A stretch of 64,000 nt of DNA from Candidatus Krumholzibacteriota bacterium (GTDB lineage: Bacteria > Krumholzibacteriota > Krumholzibacteriia > JAJRXK01), in the NCBI GenBank assembly GCA_029262065.1, contig JAJDAC010000027.1, positions 186,001 to 250,000 of the forward strand. Direction: 5' to 3'. Positions 8,739 through 17,087 of this stretch are shown here, one piece after another (within the stretch, counting starts at the first letter, position 1; the number at the start of each line of letters is the position of its first letter). Below the pieces are notes generated by a model that saw nothing but the letters and a program-made list of their open reading frames with translations, was not told the origin of the DNA and did no database searches. Made by a program: the position numbers and the translations under genes.

Positions 8739-9362
8739 ATGAAGTGTGTTCAACTGATAGCATTGATAGGTAGCCTCTACGCGGTTTTCTCTGCCACGGA
8801 CGCGACGGCACGAGGTCGCATACACATCAACGCCAGTGCCGGATTCTCGGATCCAGATATCGAATCCCATTTCCAACTCAGTGGATCGCTGGGAGGACGC
8901 CCCGAAGACAAGCGGCCAGCCTTTCAGGTCGGAGCACAGTATTCGGATGTCCGGGCGTCAGGAGTTTCGTTGGGGCTTTCGGTGGAATATGCCAATCGGG
9001 GTCCAACCGTGCTCGAATCCAGCCGGCAGGCGTTCGTCGAACCTGAGTCGCGGCACTATGTGGTGTTTGGCTTGCCGTTGGAATACGAGCACACCCTGTC
9101 GCAGGCCGGACTGGGGGTGGGATTGAGTATCCGACCTCAGTTGTCCCTCTGGAGCGGAACGAACGACTTTCCCATCGACCAGAAACACTTTCCCAGGGTC
9201 GAAGGCAGCGTCCAGGCCTCGGTATTCGTCCGGCGAAATCGTATTCGCGGTCACTTCTTGGTCTTGTTTGATTCATGGAGCCAGACGGGATCTCTGACCA
9301 GAGTCCGCGATCGGACCGTTCTTCTGGGCGTTTCCTACGAGATCTTTGCGAAGAACTATTGA
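8739..9362 (+). CDS. Secreted beta-barrel-like outer membrane protein
   Basis: This 207-aa protein has an N-terminal signal peptide (about residues 1-24, cleavage likely after ATA). Alternating hydrophobic/polar strands with many Gly and aromatic residues follow (for example GVSLGLSVEYANRG, VVFGLPLEYEH, LGVGLSIRPQLSLW). The final strand VLLGVSYEIFAKNY ends on an aromatic residue, as expected for an outer-membrane barrel of about eight to ten strands. No family is recognised. The 3' end overlaps the convergent gene 9356-10039 by 7 nt. Confidence 0.6.
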   Translation: MKCVQLIALIGSLYAVFSATDATARGRIHINASAGFSDPDIESHFQLSGSLGGRPEDKRPAFQVGAQYSDVRASGVSLGLSVEYANRGPTVLESSRQAFVEPESRHYVVFGLPLEYEHTLSQAGLGVGLSIRPQLSLWSGTNDFPIDQKHFPRVEGSVQASVFVRRNRIRGHFLVLFDSWSQTGSLTRVRDRTVLLGVSYEIFAKNY

Positions 9363-10039
9363 AACCGCGCCTTCAATGACGACCACGAAGATTGCGTTGT
9401 CGGCGTGCCCGAAATCACCGTGATGTCCGGTGCGATCCCCAGGTGCCGCAGGTTGAGATTCGAGGACGGATCGGCCGGACCGGTGAACGAACCCTCTGCG
9501 TACGCGTAGACCCGGATTTTTACGGGTTCGGTGGTCGGGAACCCACTGGTATCCAGTTCCAGGCTCCGCACATCTCCGCCCACAGTTACCCGACAGTTGC
9601 CATCACATGGGTACGCGCTGATCTGGAATCGGTCGGGATCTGAGTCACTTGTCCATTCAACGAGCAAGGACGAACCCTGGTCGATGGAAGCCCCGTCGAG
9701 CGGAGCCATGATGACCGGTTTGGCGGGAACCACGTCTGTACATGTGATGGTATCAGGACCGATCTGGACGACCAGCTCAAAGGGGTCACCGGCCTGAAGC
9801 TCCTCGGGCAGGTCCTGGGAATACCGGGCTCCCGAAACAAACGGCAGGGTGACGCCGTTGATCGTGACCGTGGCGTCGGTGATGGGATCGTTGTCGCTGG
9901 TCCAGACACTCACGTGCTGGTGGAATACGCCCGTGTCGCCTCCGGAGACAATGTATGAACTTCCGGCATGAGCGGGGCCAACGGCGAGTGCCATGACCAT
10001 GGTTGCAGCTAAGACAAATAGTTGTCGATCGGGGCACAT
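9356..10039 (-). CDS. Secreted Ig-like protein with C-terminal SSW..KA.F motif
   Basis: This is a 227-aa protein from the ATG at 10039. That start has a strong upstream AGAAGGAG site and begins a clean signal peptide ending in GPAHA. The mature part has two small beta-sandwich-like regions: HVSVWTSDNDPITDATVTING resembles a polymorphic Ig-like strand set, and PVIMAPLDGASIDQGSSLLVEWT resembles a fibronectin/Ig-like module. Two cysteines (PCDGNC) may form a disulfide. The extreme C-terminus TQSSWSSLKARF closely matches the tail of another secreted protein at 33280-33873. Function is unknown. Confidence 0.65.
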   Translation of the reverse strand: MCPDRQLFVLAATMVMALAVGPAHAGSSYIVSGGDTGVFHQHVSVWTSDNDPITDATVTINGVTLPFVSGARYSQDLPEELQAGDPFELVVQIGPDTITCTDVVPAKPVIMAPLDGASIDQGSSLLVEWTSDSDPDRFQISAYPCDGNCRVTVGGDVRSLELDTSGFPTTEPVKIRVYAYAEGSFTGPADPSSNLNLRHLGIAPDITVISGTPTTQSSWSSLKARFQ

Positions 10040-10189
10040 GGTGAGATCTCCTTCTGGACTCGTAACACCCTGCAATACTGAACTTGGGGCCGGTTCTCGG
10101 CGCCGCGTGCCACACGCACGGGCGCAACCGCCTTTCTGAAGTTCTGGTCGTGCCAACGTCGAGGGTGTGACCGTGAACTGCCCTTGAAT

Positions 10190-11647
10190 TCAGGGGGTCT
10201 TCTTCACGCAAACGTTGGTCGCCTCGCTGAAGAACTCCAATGAGTACCGCCCACCCTCGCGCCCCACGCCGCTTTCCTTCACGCCACCGAACGGCACGCG
10301 CAGGTCGCGATGCAACCAGGTGTTCACCCAGACCATGCCGGTCTGCAATGCCGCGCTCACGCGATGCGCTCGGCCCAGGTCACGCGTCCACACCGAGGCA
10401 CTGAGTCCGTACCGCACACCGTTGGCCATGGCTATCGCCTGGGCCTCGGTATCGAAGGGGTGCACAGTAACCACCGGACCGAAGATTTCCTCGGTTGCGG
10501 TTCGACAGTCCGAAGGAAGTCCACCGACCACGGTGGGCTGAAGAAACGCTCCCCGATCGAGCGGCGCGGGTAACGACGGCCGCTCTCCGCCGCACAGAAT
10601 GGTGCCGCCTTCTTCGCGCGCCAGGCGAACGTAGCCCTCGACCTTGTCGCGATGGTCCTGCGAAATGAGCGAACCCAGCTGCGTGTCCTCGGCGTCGGGA
10701 TCGCCAAGGCGCATCGACTTGGCCTTTTCCACCAACGCCGCAGTGAATTCGTTCTCAATAGACCGTTCTACCAAAAGCCGGGATCCGCAAAGACACACCT
10801 GGCCCTGGTTCAGAAAGGCGGCGCGCGCGGCTCCCTCCACGGCGGCTTCGAAATCGCAATCGGCAAACACCAGGGTAGGGTTCTTACCGCCCAGTTCCAG
10901 ACTCAACTTCTTGAAGTGAGGCGCCGCCGTTGCAGCCACCATGCGACCGGTCGTGGTTCCGCCGGTAAACGAGATGGCGTTCACATCGGCGTGTTCTACC
11001 AATGCCTGACCGGCCTCACCGCCCAATCCATGCACCAGGTTGAACGCGCCCGCTGGCGCTCCCGCCTCGTGAATGATTTCGGCCAGAGCCGTCGCGGTCA
11101 TGGGCGTAAGCTCACTAGGCTTGGCCACCACGGCGTTGCCCATGACCAACGCGGGTGCGGTTTTCCAGCTCAACAGATACAAGGGCAGGTTCCACGGAGT
11201 GATCAGCGCTACCACACCCACCGGCTTGCGCAGCGTGTAGTTGATGGCGTCGGGCATTTCAAAGAAATCGCCCGATTGGTGCCGGGCCGCGCCCGCGAAG
11301 AACCGGAAGTTCGCCACCGCCCGCGGTATGTCCACATTGCGCGCCATCGTGATCGTCTTGCCGGTGTCCTGTGACTCCAGGCGCGCCAGCTCTTCGGCGC
11401 GCGCTTCTATTCCGTTGGCGATCGCGTCGCAAAGGTCGGCGCGTTGGGCCAGAGTCCAGCCGGCCCAGGGACCCTGCAAAGCCGCCTTGGCCGCCTCGAC
11501 CGCTCGGTTCACGTCCTGGAAAGTGCCGCGCGCAATGCGCCCCAGAACCGCGCCCGTGGCCGGCTGAATGTCGTCGAGCCAGGCGCCGTCGACCGGACCG
11601 GCGAATTCACCGCCGATGTAGTGGGGAAGTTGACCGGGTGCGCTCAA
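10190..11647 (-). CDS. Aldehyde dehydrogenase, 2-amino/2-hydroxymuconic semialdehyde dehydrogenase-like
   Basis: This 485-aa NAD-dependent aldehyde dehydrogenase has Asn153 in TPWNLP, the general base Glu251 in LELGGKNP and the nucleophile Cys285 in NQGQVCLCGSR. The CLC-SR form of the active-site loop is typical of the ALDH8/AmnC/DmpC group, which oxidises 2-aminomuconic or 2-hydroxymuconic semialdehyde from ring cleavage. The start is a TTG at 11647 overlapping the previous stop (TTGA), so it is coupled to the asparaginase-like gene. The pathway fit with the extradiol dioxygenase/RidA genes at 2.9-5.2 kb is good, although they lie 5 kb away. Confidence 0.85.
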   Translation of the reverse strand: MSAPGQLPHYIGGEFAGPVDGAWLDDIQPATGAVLGRIARGTFQDVNRAVEAAKAALQGPWAGWTLAQRADLCDAIANGIEARAEELARLESQDTGKTITMARNVDIPRAVANFRFFAGAARHQSGDFFEMPDAINYTLRKPVGVVALITPWNLPLYLLSWKTAPALVMGNAVVAKPSELTPMTATALAEIIHEAGAPAGAFNLVHGLGGEAGQALVEHADVNAISFTGGTTTGRMVAATAAPHFKKLSLELGGKNPTLVFADCDFEAAVEGAARAAFLNQGQVCLCGSRLLVERSIENEFTAALVEKAKSMRLGDPDAEDTQLGSLISQDHRDKVEGYVRLAREEGGTILCGGERPSLPAPLDRGAFLQPTVVGGLPSDCRTATEEIFGPVVTVHPFDTEAQAIAMANGVRYGLSASVWTRDLGRAHRVSAALQTGMVWVNTWLHRDLRVPFGGVKESGVGREGGRYSLEFFSEATNVCVKKTP

Positions 11648-12804
11648 CTCTGACCTCCGGGGGCAAACGGGTCACGACCGCGTTCGTCGCCGACGTTTTC
11701 TTCTGCGTAGCGGTCCCAGCGGTAGTACCACCGATCCCGGTCGGGATCCCAATCGTCCCAGGTAGCCACGCGTTCGAGCGTATCCAGACGATCGGGCGGG
11801 ACGACGCCCTCCACGAGAAACGCCTTCTGCTTGTACAGCGGATACGGATTGCGCAACGTGATGCCCAATGTGCCCAGTATGGCCCGCGCCACGTACCACG
11901 TGGCCTGCGGGTTCCAACCGTGCGCGATCTTTACGACCACGCCCAAACCGTTTGGATAGTCGGGGTGCTCGATCGCCATCCCCAACAGCCCGTCGGCACC
12001 TTCCTTGGCAATGACCTTGCCCGCGCCCGCCTTCAGAATCGTGCTGTCCAGACGATTGAATCCGCCGACCAGGTCGGGGTGACGGACCATGGCCTCCCAG
12101 ATCCAATCGTCGTGTCGGTCGGCGGCAAGTGACGCGTAGACCTTCGCCAATTCCGACACAGTCATACTGATAGTGGGGAACCCGTCGCCATCGCGCGCGA
12201 CTCGTTTGGGCTGCCACGAATCACCCAGCACCACGCGCACGCGATCCAGATACGCTTGGAAGAACACGTGGTGGGGTAGCGTGTACCCCGCGCGATTCCA
12301 CCCCTTGAGCCGGCAGCCCAGCAGGATGGCCGCGTGCTGACCAGACGAATTGTTGTACCAGCGTCGTGGCCGACGCACCTGGCGCCCAAACTGCACCAAC
12401 GGCACATCGAGAGGGGTTTGCATCAGTCCCCATTCTTCTTCGGGCAACAGCGACTGCGCCGCCGCCACGTGCTCGGCGCCACCGTTGTGACTGGCCACCG
12501 AAATGGCGCGTTGCTCCCAGCTGGTCACCTTCTCCAGCTCGTCGGTGAATACCTTCAGCATGATGGGCTTCATCATGCTGCGGCCGTAACACAGCACATT
12601 GCCACCGAAGCTGTGCGCGATATCACCGCCCGAGGCCCAGGCCACCGCACCGTGAATGGTGGTTTCGCTAACGCCGTTGCGGCGATAGTCCACCAGCGGT
12701 TGCCACTCGACGTCGCGACCGGTGGGAATTCCCTCGACCGTTTCACCCAGAGCGCTACGTGGGTAGGACTTGCTCGTGGCGAGAATGCGTTCGTTGCCGC
12801 TCAT
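11644..12804 (-). CDS. Asparaginase II (PF06089) family amidohydrolase
   Basis: This 386-aa protein belongs to the class with a serine/lysine SxxK active site (Rhizobium ReAV-type). Ser76-Met-Met-Lys79 is seen in CYGRSMMKPIM. The conserved region around SVASHNGG and NNSSGQHAAIL follows, with DGFPTISM and KEGADGLLGMAI further on. The last contains a lysine (KVIAKEGADG) matching the conserved C-terminal catalytic Lys region. Family members hydrolyse L-asparagine. It overlaps its neighbours by 4 nt on both sides, between a flavin monooxygenase and a semialdehyde dehydrogenase, so a different amide substrate in an aromatic pathway is possible. That role is an inference. Confidence 0.75.
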   Translation of the reverse strand: MSGNERILATSKSYPRSALGETVEGIPTGRDVEWQPLVDYRRNGVSETTIHGAVAWASGGDIAHSFGGNVLCYGRSMMKPIMLKVFTDELEKVTSWEQRAISVASHNGGAEHVAAAQSLLPEEEWGLMQTPLDVPLVQFGRQVRRPRRWYNNSSGQHAAILLGCRLKGWNRAGYTLPHHVFFQAYLDRVRVVLGDSWQPKRVARDGDGFPTISMTVSELAKVYASLAADRHDDWIWEAMVRHPDLVGGFNRLDSTILKAGAGKVIAKEGADGLLGMAIEHPDYPNGLGVVVKIAHGWNPQATWYVARAILGTLGITLRNPYPLYKQKAFLVEGVVPPDRLDTLERVATWDDWDPDRDRWYYRWDRYAEENVGDERGRDPFAPGGQS

Positions 12805-14027
12805 GATCCAATGAGTTCCTTCACCCGGGGCGCCACGACTCGCATGAAGGCCTCCTGGTTGCGAATGACCCGACCGGAGTCGTGATTGAAGAAGTCGAAC
12901 CAGAGCATGAGTCGATCTTCGGCATGAAAGCGCTCGGCCACCTGCTGCGCCACGTCCTCGGCGTTGCCGATCAGCGCGTTGTGCGCGGCCTTCTCTACCT
13001 TCGAGGGATCGAGTGTGCCTTCCAAAGCAGTCCAGTACGCACCCAAGGCTTCTTTCGCCTCGCCCTCGGCCTGCTCACGCTGGGCGCCGGCCGTCAGGTC
13101 GGGTTCGTCGTTGAGAAAAACAAAAACCGTGCGTGGCATGTAACTGCGCTGCCAGGGCCCACCATCTTCGTGATAGGCCTTGGCCATGCGGGCATGCGTT
13201 TCCTCGATGATCTCGGGTCGCGTGATGGACAGGTTGAAGACCTGCACCGGCATGTACTCGTTGGCCAGCTGCTGCAACGTGGGATCGTGCGAGCCGATCA
13301 CCAGCTGCATCAGTTCGCGCCGGAAGTCCTGGGGGACGATCTTCAGCTTCTCGAACGTCCATCGCCGCGGAAGCTCGATGACGTCTCCCGAAACCTTGGC
13401 CAGTTCACGCGCGCGCTCCCAGTCTTCGTCGCTGCGGAAATGGGCCCGGCGCAACACCGGTCCGGGCACGTCATCGCTACTCAGCGCATCCCCACGCAGT
13501 AGCCTACATAGGATATGCGTGGCCTCTTCCAGGATGCGACTCTTGCACACCGGCCAGAACGCTTCCTCCAAAGGAGTTCGGGGAACGATCTGACCGGCCG
13601 CATTGTTGAAATCGAACCGGCCGGCCGCGAACCCCACGTGGATCCGCCGCTTCTCGGCCGGCGACAGTCCATGCAAACCCAGAAACGTTGCGATACGTTC
13701 GGCGTGGGCAATCGGACCACCGTTGCAAAGCATGTTCATGACGGCCGACCCAACTTCGATGCGTTCGGTCTGCTGGTAGACGCGCGCCGCCAGCTGCAGA
13801 ATGTCGGTATTCAGCCCCACCTCGCCGTGCCAGTGCGGAATGACGGGGCGCCTGTTTTCTTTCTGCACTTCGCTCGACAGGTGGGCTTCGGCCACCCAGG
13901 CCACCCCGTAGCCCTGCCGATCAGCCGCGCGCACCTGATCGAAGAAGTTGCGGAACATGACCGCTTCGCTCGGCAGGGTCCCGCCCGCGGGCGTTTGGCT
14001 GATGGAAAAGAAGATGTCGAATAACAT
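12801..14027 (-). CDS. LLM-class flavin-dependent oxidoreductase (luciferase-like monooxygenase)
   Basis: This 408-aa TIM-barrel protein matches bacterial luciferase-like monooxygenases. The pattern runs FFDQVRAADRQGYGVAWVAEAHL near residues 28-50, LQLAARVYQQTERIEVGSAV as the second strand/helix, AHAERIATFLGLHGLSPAEKRRIHVGFAAG as the flavin-site region, and a late LIGNAEDVAQQVAERF segment typical of the family. These enzymes use reduced FMN and oxygen to hydroxylate or cleave substrates, so they need a separate flavin reductase. It starts 8 nt after the SDR gene and overlaps the asparaginase-like gene by 4 nt. The substrate is unknown; an aromatic-pathway intermediate is plausible from context. 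Confidence 0.8.
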   Translation of the reverse strand: MLFDIFFSISQTPAGGTLPSEAVMFRNFFDQVRAADRQGYGVAWVAEAHLSSEVQKENRRPVIPHWHGEVGLNTDILQLAARVYQQTERIEVGSAVMNMLCNGGPIAHAERIATFLGLHGLSPAEKRRIHVGFAAGRFDFNNAAGQIVPRTPLEEAFWPVCKSRILEEATHILCRLLRGDALSSDDVPGPVLRRAHFRSDEDWERARELAKVSGDVIELPRRWTFEKLKIVPQDFRRELMQLVIGSHDPTLQQLANEYMPVQVFNLSITRPEIIEETHARMAKAYHEDGGPWQRSYMPRTVFVFLNDEPDLTAGAQREQAEGEAKEALGAYWTALEGTLDPSKVEKAAHNALIGNAEDVAQQVAERFHAEDRLMLWFDFFNHDSGRVIRNQEAFMRVVAPRVKELIGS

Positions 14028-14035
14028 GGTGCCGC

Positions 14036-14839
14036 CTACAGCGAGTGAAGCCGACCACCTTCGACGGCCAGGCTGCTACCCCGGATGTAGGACGCCAAGG
14101 GGGAGGCAAGGAATAGAACCGCCGCGCCGATCTCGTCGGGGCGCGCCAAGCGACCTTCGGGAATTCCCGCTACCCAACCGTCTTCAACCTGCTGCGGCGT
14201 TTGGCCGGTGCGGCCCGCCACCGCCTCCTTGAGGCTTTCGAGCCGCTCGGTGGCGGTGTATCCGGGCAGGACATTGTTGATGGTCACGTCGGGCGGAAGC
14301 TCGTTCGCAATGGTCTTGGCCCATCCCACCATGCCGGCGCGAATGGCATTGCTCAGCCCCAGCCCGGGAATGGGCTCGCGCGCCGACGTGGACAGGATGT
14401 TCACGAACCGCCCGTAACCGGCCTCGCGCATCCCGGGCAGAAGCTGCAGGACCAGACTGTGGGCCGTGAGCTGGTGGCGCTCGAACGTGGCCAGCAGATC
14501 CTCTTCGGTCTTCTCGAGCAATGGGCCGGACTTGGGGCCACCCGTGTTGTGCACGAGAATGTGAATCGGGCCGTGGGCCTTCAGGTGCGCTTCGACCTGG
14601 GCGCGCAAGCGGCCACGGTCATCCATGTCGACCGCAATGGCGTATGCGTTGGGTGCGCCCAGCCCCTTCAATTCATCACACAGAGCAACGAGCTTGTCTT
14701 GTGAACGAGCCAGCACGGTGACCGTTGCACCGGCGCCCGCCAGGGCCAACGCACAGGCGCGGCCGATGCCCGAGCTGGCGCCCAGCACCAGTGCGTGCCG
14801 CCCCTGTAGATCTATTTGTGTACCTGCGTTTTTAGCCAT
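14036..14839 (-). CDS. SDR-family protein lacking the usual YxxxK active site
   Basis: This 267-aa Rossmann protein has the cofactor motif GASSGIG (residues 20-26) and an NTGG in place of NNAG. A serine region NILSTSA is present. The expected catalytic Tyr-x-x-x-Lys is absent: the matching stretch reads GLGLSNAIRAGMVGW. I know a beta-ketoacyl-reductase-like SDR subgroup (cd05344-like) with the same departure from the tetrad. Such proteins occur in some aromatic-degradation gene sets. It may bind NAD(P) and catalyse something other than classical carbonyl reduction. It lies 31 nt after the glycosyltransferase and 8 nt before the LLM monooxygenase. Confidence 0.8.
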   Translation of the reverse strand: MAKNAGTQIDLQGRHALVLGASSGIGRACALALAGAGATVTVLARSQDKLVALCDELKGLGAPNAYAIAVDMDDRGRLRAQVEAHLKAHGPIHILVHNTGGPKSGPLLEKTEEDLLATFERHQLTAHSLVLQLLPGMREAGYGRFVNILSTSAREPIPGLGLSNAIRAGMVGWAKTIANELPPDVTINNVLPGYTATERLESLKEAVAGRTGQTPQQVEDGWVAGIPEGRLARPDEIGAAVLFLASPLASYIRGSSLAVEGGRLHSL

Positions 14840-14870
14840 GCCACGAAACTACCACGCCCGCTGGCCAACG

Positions 14871-15572
14871 TCATCCCGCGCGTTGACGCCCCTCGTAGTG
14901 CCGCGCCAAGCGTTCCGGCGATACCCCCAGCCAGTACAATAGCACCAGCCACACATTGCGGAATTGTTGCCGAACCACACCGTGGTCCAGAAACCTCCGC
15001 GCAGAGGTCGTGGCCGGCCGGTCCACCAGCGTGGTTTGCCCCGCCGCGCTCAATCGCCGAAAGAACGCCACGTCTTCCATGAGCGGCACCTCGGGGAAGC
15101 CTCCCAAATCGAAAAAGACCGGGCGGCGCACGAAGAAGCCCTGGTCTCCGTACCGCAAGCAGGTCAGCGGCAGGCGCGTGAGACTCGCGCAGGCGCAAAG
15201 CAGCGGATGCGTGCAGTCGAAACGAAGCGTAAACGATCCCCCCACCACGCCTGGTTCGCACAGCGCCTCCACCATGCTGGCCATGCTGCCCGGCGAGAGA
15301 CGCGTATCGGCGTGTACGAACAGAAGTATGGGAGCCGACGTGGATCGCGCCCCTGCATTCATCTGCACGCTTCGTCCACGGACGGTCTGCACCACACTGG
15401 CCCCCATCGACCGGGCCAGATCAACGGTAGCGTCCTGACTGCCACCGTCGGCTACGACTACTTCGTAGGATACTCCCGCCGCGGCTTCGTATATGGCGCG
15501 CAGACACGCCGGCAATCGCGACTCTTCGTCGAGGGTGGGGATGACGACCGCGACCTGCAGGGGGCGCTTCAC
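14871..15572 (-). CDS. Family 2 glycosyltransferase, TIGR04283-like
   Basis: This 233-aa protein starts at a GTG (15572) that overlaps the upstream oxidoreductase stop (GTGA); an upstream ATG at 15614 is a poorer choice. A GT-A fold is clear: VAVVIPTLDEE near the start, VVVADGGSQDATVDLA for nucleotide-sugar binding, and FVHADTRLS carrying the DxD-like metal motif. GGSFTLRFD, YGDQGFFVRR and PLMEDVAFFRRL follow. The last (ED) is the expected base region. The pattern matches TIGR04283 transferases, often found near radical SAM or phosphatase genes, none of which occur here. The acceptor is unknown, and its presence in a catabolic run may be incidental. Confidence 0.8.
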   Translation of the reverse strand: MKRPLQVAVVIPTLDEESRLPACLRAIYEAAAGVSYEVVVADGGSQDATVDLARSMGASVVQTVRGRSVQMNAGARSTSAPILLFVHADTRLSPGSMASMVEALCEPGVVGGSFTLRFDCTHPLLCACASLTRLPLTCLRYGDQGFFVRRPVFFDLGGFPEVPLMEDVAFFRRLSAAGQTTLVDRPATTSARRFLDHGVVRQQFRNVWLVLLYWLGVSPERLARHYEGRQRAG

Positions 15573-16999
15573 CCCAACCACCGATACGCCCGGGCTACCC
15601 AACTGCGCACCCAACCGCGCTCACTCCACTCTCGAAAGTAACCGTCGGCCGCACGCTGGTTGAGCAGCGAGAAAGTGGGATAGACATGTACGGCGCCAGA
15701 AATCTGTGACGCTTTCAACTTGTGCTCCACCGCCAGGATCCACTCCTGGATCAATTCGCCCGCGTGCGCCGACAGTATCTGTGCGCCCACGACGCGTCCG
15801 GTCCAGCCCGCAATGACTACCTTCACGAGTCCCGATTCGTGGCCATCGGCCAGCGCCCGATCCACGCGGTCCACGCCGAAGCGCAGCACACGAACGCGCC
15901 GATGCTTCTTGCGCGCTTGTTCTTCGGTCAGGCCCACCGAAGCCAGTTCGGGCTCGGTAAACGTAGCCCACGCCACCGTGTCCTTGCGAAACCCCGAGGG
16001 CAGGCCGAAGGCGATGTTGCGCGACGCCGCCCGGCCTTCCGCTTCTGCCATGTGCGAGAACGGATACCGCCCGTTCACGTCGCCCAGGCCCCAGATATTT
16101 CGCGCGGTGGTGCGAAAGTTCCCATCCACGTAGACGCCGCTTCGCTCCACGCGAACTCCAGCGGCGTCCAGATTCAGGCTCTCGACGTTGGCCCGACGGC
16201 CGGCCGCTACGAGGAATTCGTCGGCGTGTACGGTGTGCTCTTCCTCGTCATGACGCAGAACGATCTCCCACTCCTGGCCTCGGGCGGCCCGCACGACCTG
16301 GCTGTTCAGCCGAAACTGGACACCTTCGGCTTCCAGTTGGGAGCGCAGTAGCACAGTAAGCTCGGGATCATCCTGGGGAAGGATCCGATCGAGCATCTCG
16401 ATCACGGTCACACGGCTTCCCAGTCGCGCGAAGGCCTGCGCCATTTCCAGACCAATGGGCCCTCCACCCAGCACCGCCAAACGCTCGGGAAGTCTGGACA
16501 GGGAGAAGATGGTCTCGTTGGTCAGAACGTCATTGGCGTTCATTCCCTCGATAGGGGGGACGAACGGGCGGCTGCCGGTACACAAGACAAACTTCTTGGC
16601 GCGGACGTTTTCGTCGCCCACGCGCACGGTGTAGGCATCGATGAAACTGGCTTCGCCAAACTTCACGTCTTCGACGTGCTCGGCCTTCACCATGTCGACG
16701 GTTTCGTGTTCCTGGATGCCCGCCACCACGCGTTGCACCCGACCCATGATAGCCTGTAAGTCGACCGTGCCACGGTCGAGAGCCGGTAGGCCGTAGTGCG
16801 CGGTACGACCGGCCTCGTGCCATTGTCGCGCCACGGCCAGTAGGGCCTTGCTGGGCACGCAGCCGGTGTGTAGACACTCGCCACCCAGCTCACCGGTTTT
16901 TTCCACCAGACACACGCGCGCGCCAAGGTGCGCCAGCACGCCCGAACTCACGAGGCCGGCGGCTCCGCCGCCTATGACCACAATGTCGTATTCAGTCAC
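15569..16999 (-). CDS. FAD-dependent pyridine nucleotide-disulfide oxidoreductase (mercuric reductase/lipoamide dehydrogenase-like)
   Basis: This 476-aa class I flavoprotein disulfide reductase has the FAD motif VVIGGGAAGL at residues 7-16 and the redox pair Cys42-x4-Cys47 in GGECLHTGCVPSK. The NAD(P) motif is LAVLGGGPIGLEMA, and a dimerisation domain begins near TFTEPELASVGLTEEQA. The active-site base region near the C-terminus reads HVYPTFSLLNQRA, where typical members have a His-Pro-Thr. Here YPT keeps the pattern without the exact HPT, so true lipoamide dehydrogenase activity is doubtful. I chose the GTG at 16999, with a GGGAG site 6-7 nt upstream. It lies 88 nt after the tryptophan dioxygenase gene and is coupled to the glycosyltransferase. 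Confidence 0.82.
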   Translation of the reverse strand: MTEYDIVVIGGGAAGLVSSGVLAHLGARVCLVEKTGELGGECLHTGCVPSKALLAVARQWHEAGRTAHYGLPALDRGTVDLQAIMGRVQRVVAGIQEHETVDMVKAEHVEDVKFGEASFIDAYTVRVGDENVRAKKFVLCTGSRPFVPPIEGMNANDVLTNETIFSLSRLPERLAVLGGGPIGLEMAQAFARLGSRVTVIEMLDRILPQDDPELTVLLRSQLEAEGVQFRLNSQVVRAARGQEWEIVLRHDEEEHTVHADEFLVAAGRRANVESLNLDAAGVRVERSGVYVDGNFRTTARNIWGLGDVNGRYPFSHMAEAEGRAASRNIAFGLPSGFRKDTVAWATFTEPELASVGLTEEQARKKHRRVRVLRFGVDRVDRALADGHESGLVKVVIAGWTGRVVGAQILSAHAGELIQEWILAVEHKLKASQISGAVHVYPTFSLLNQRAADGYFREWSERGWVRSWVARAYRWLG

Positions 17000-17087
17000 G
17001 CCGCACTCCCGACCAGGGGGGTGGGACCAGGGCTCATGCAATAAAGTACGGGACTTCGTCCACGTGGGACTCACAAAGTCGCTCGGG

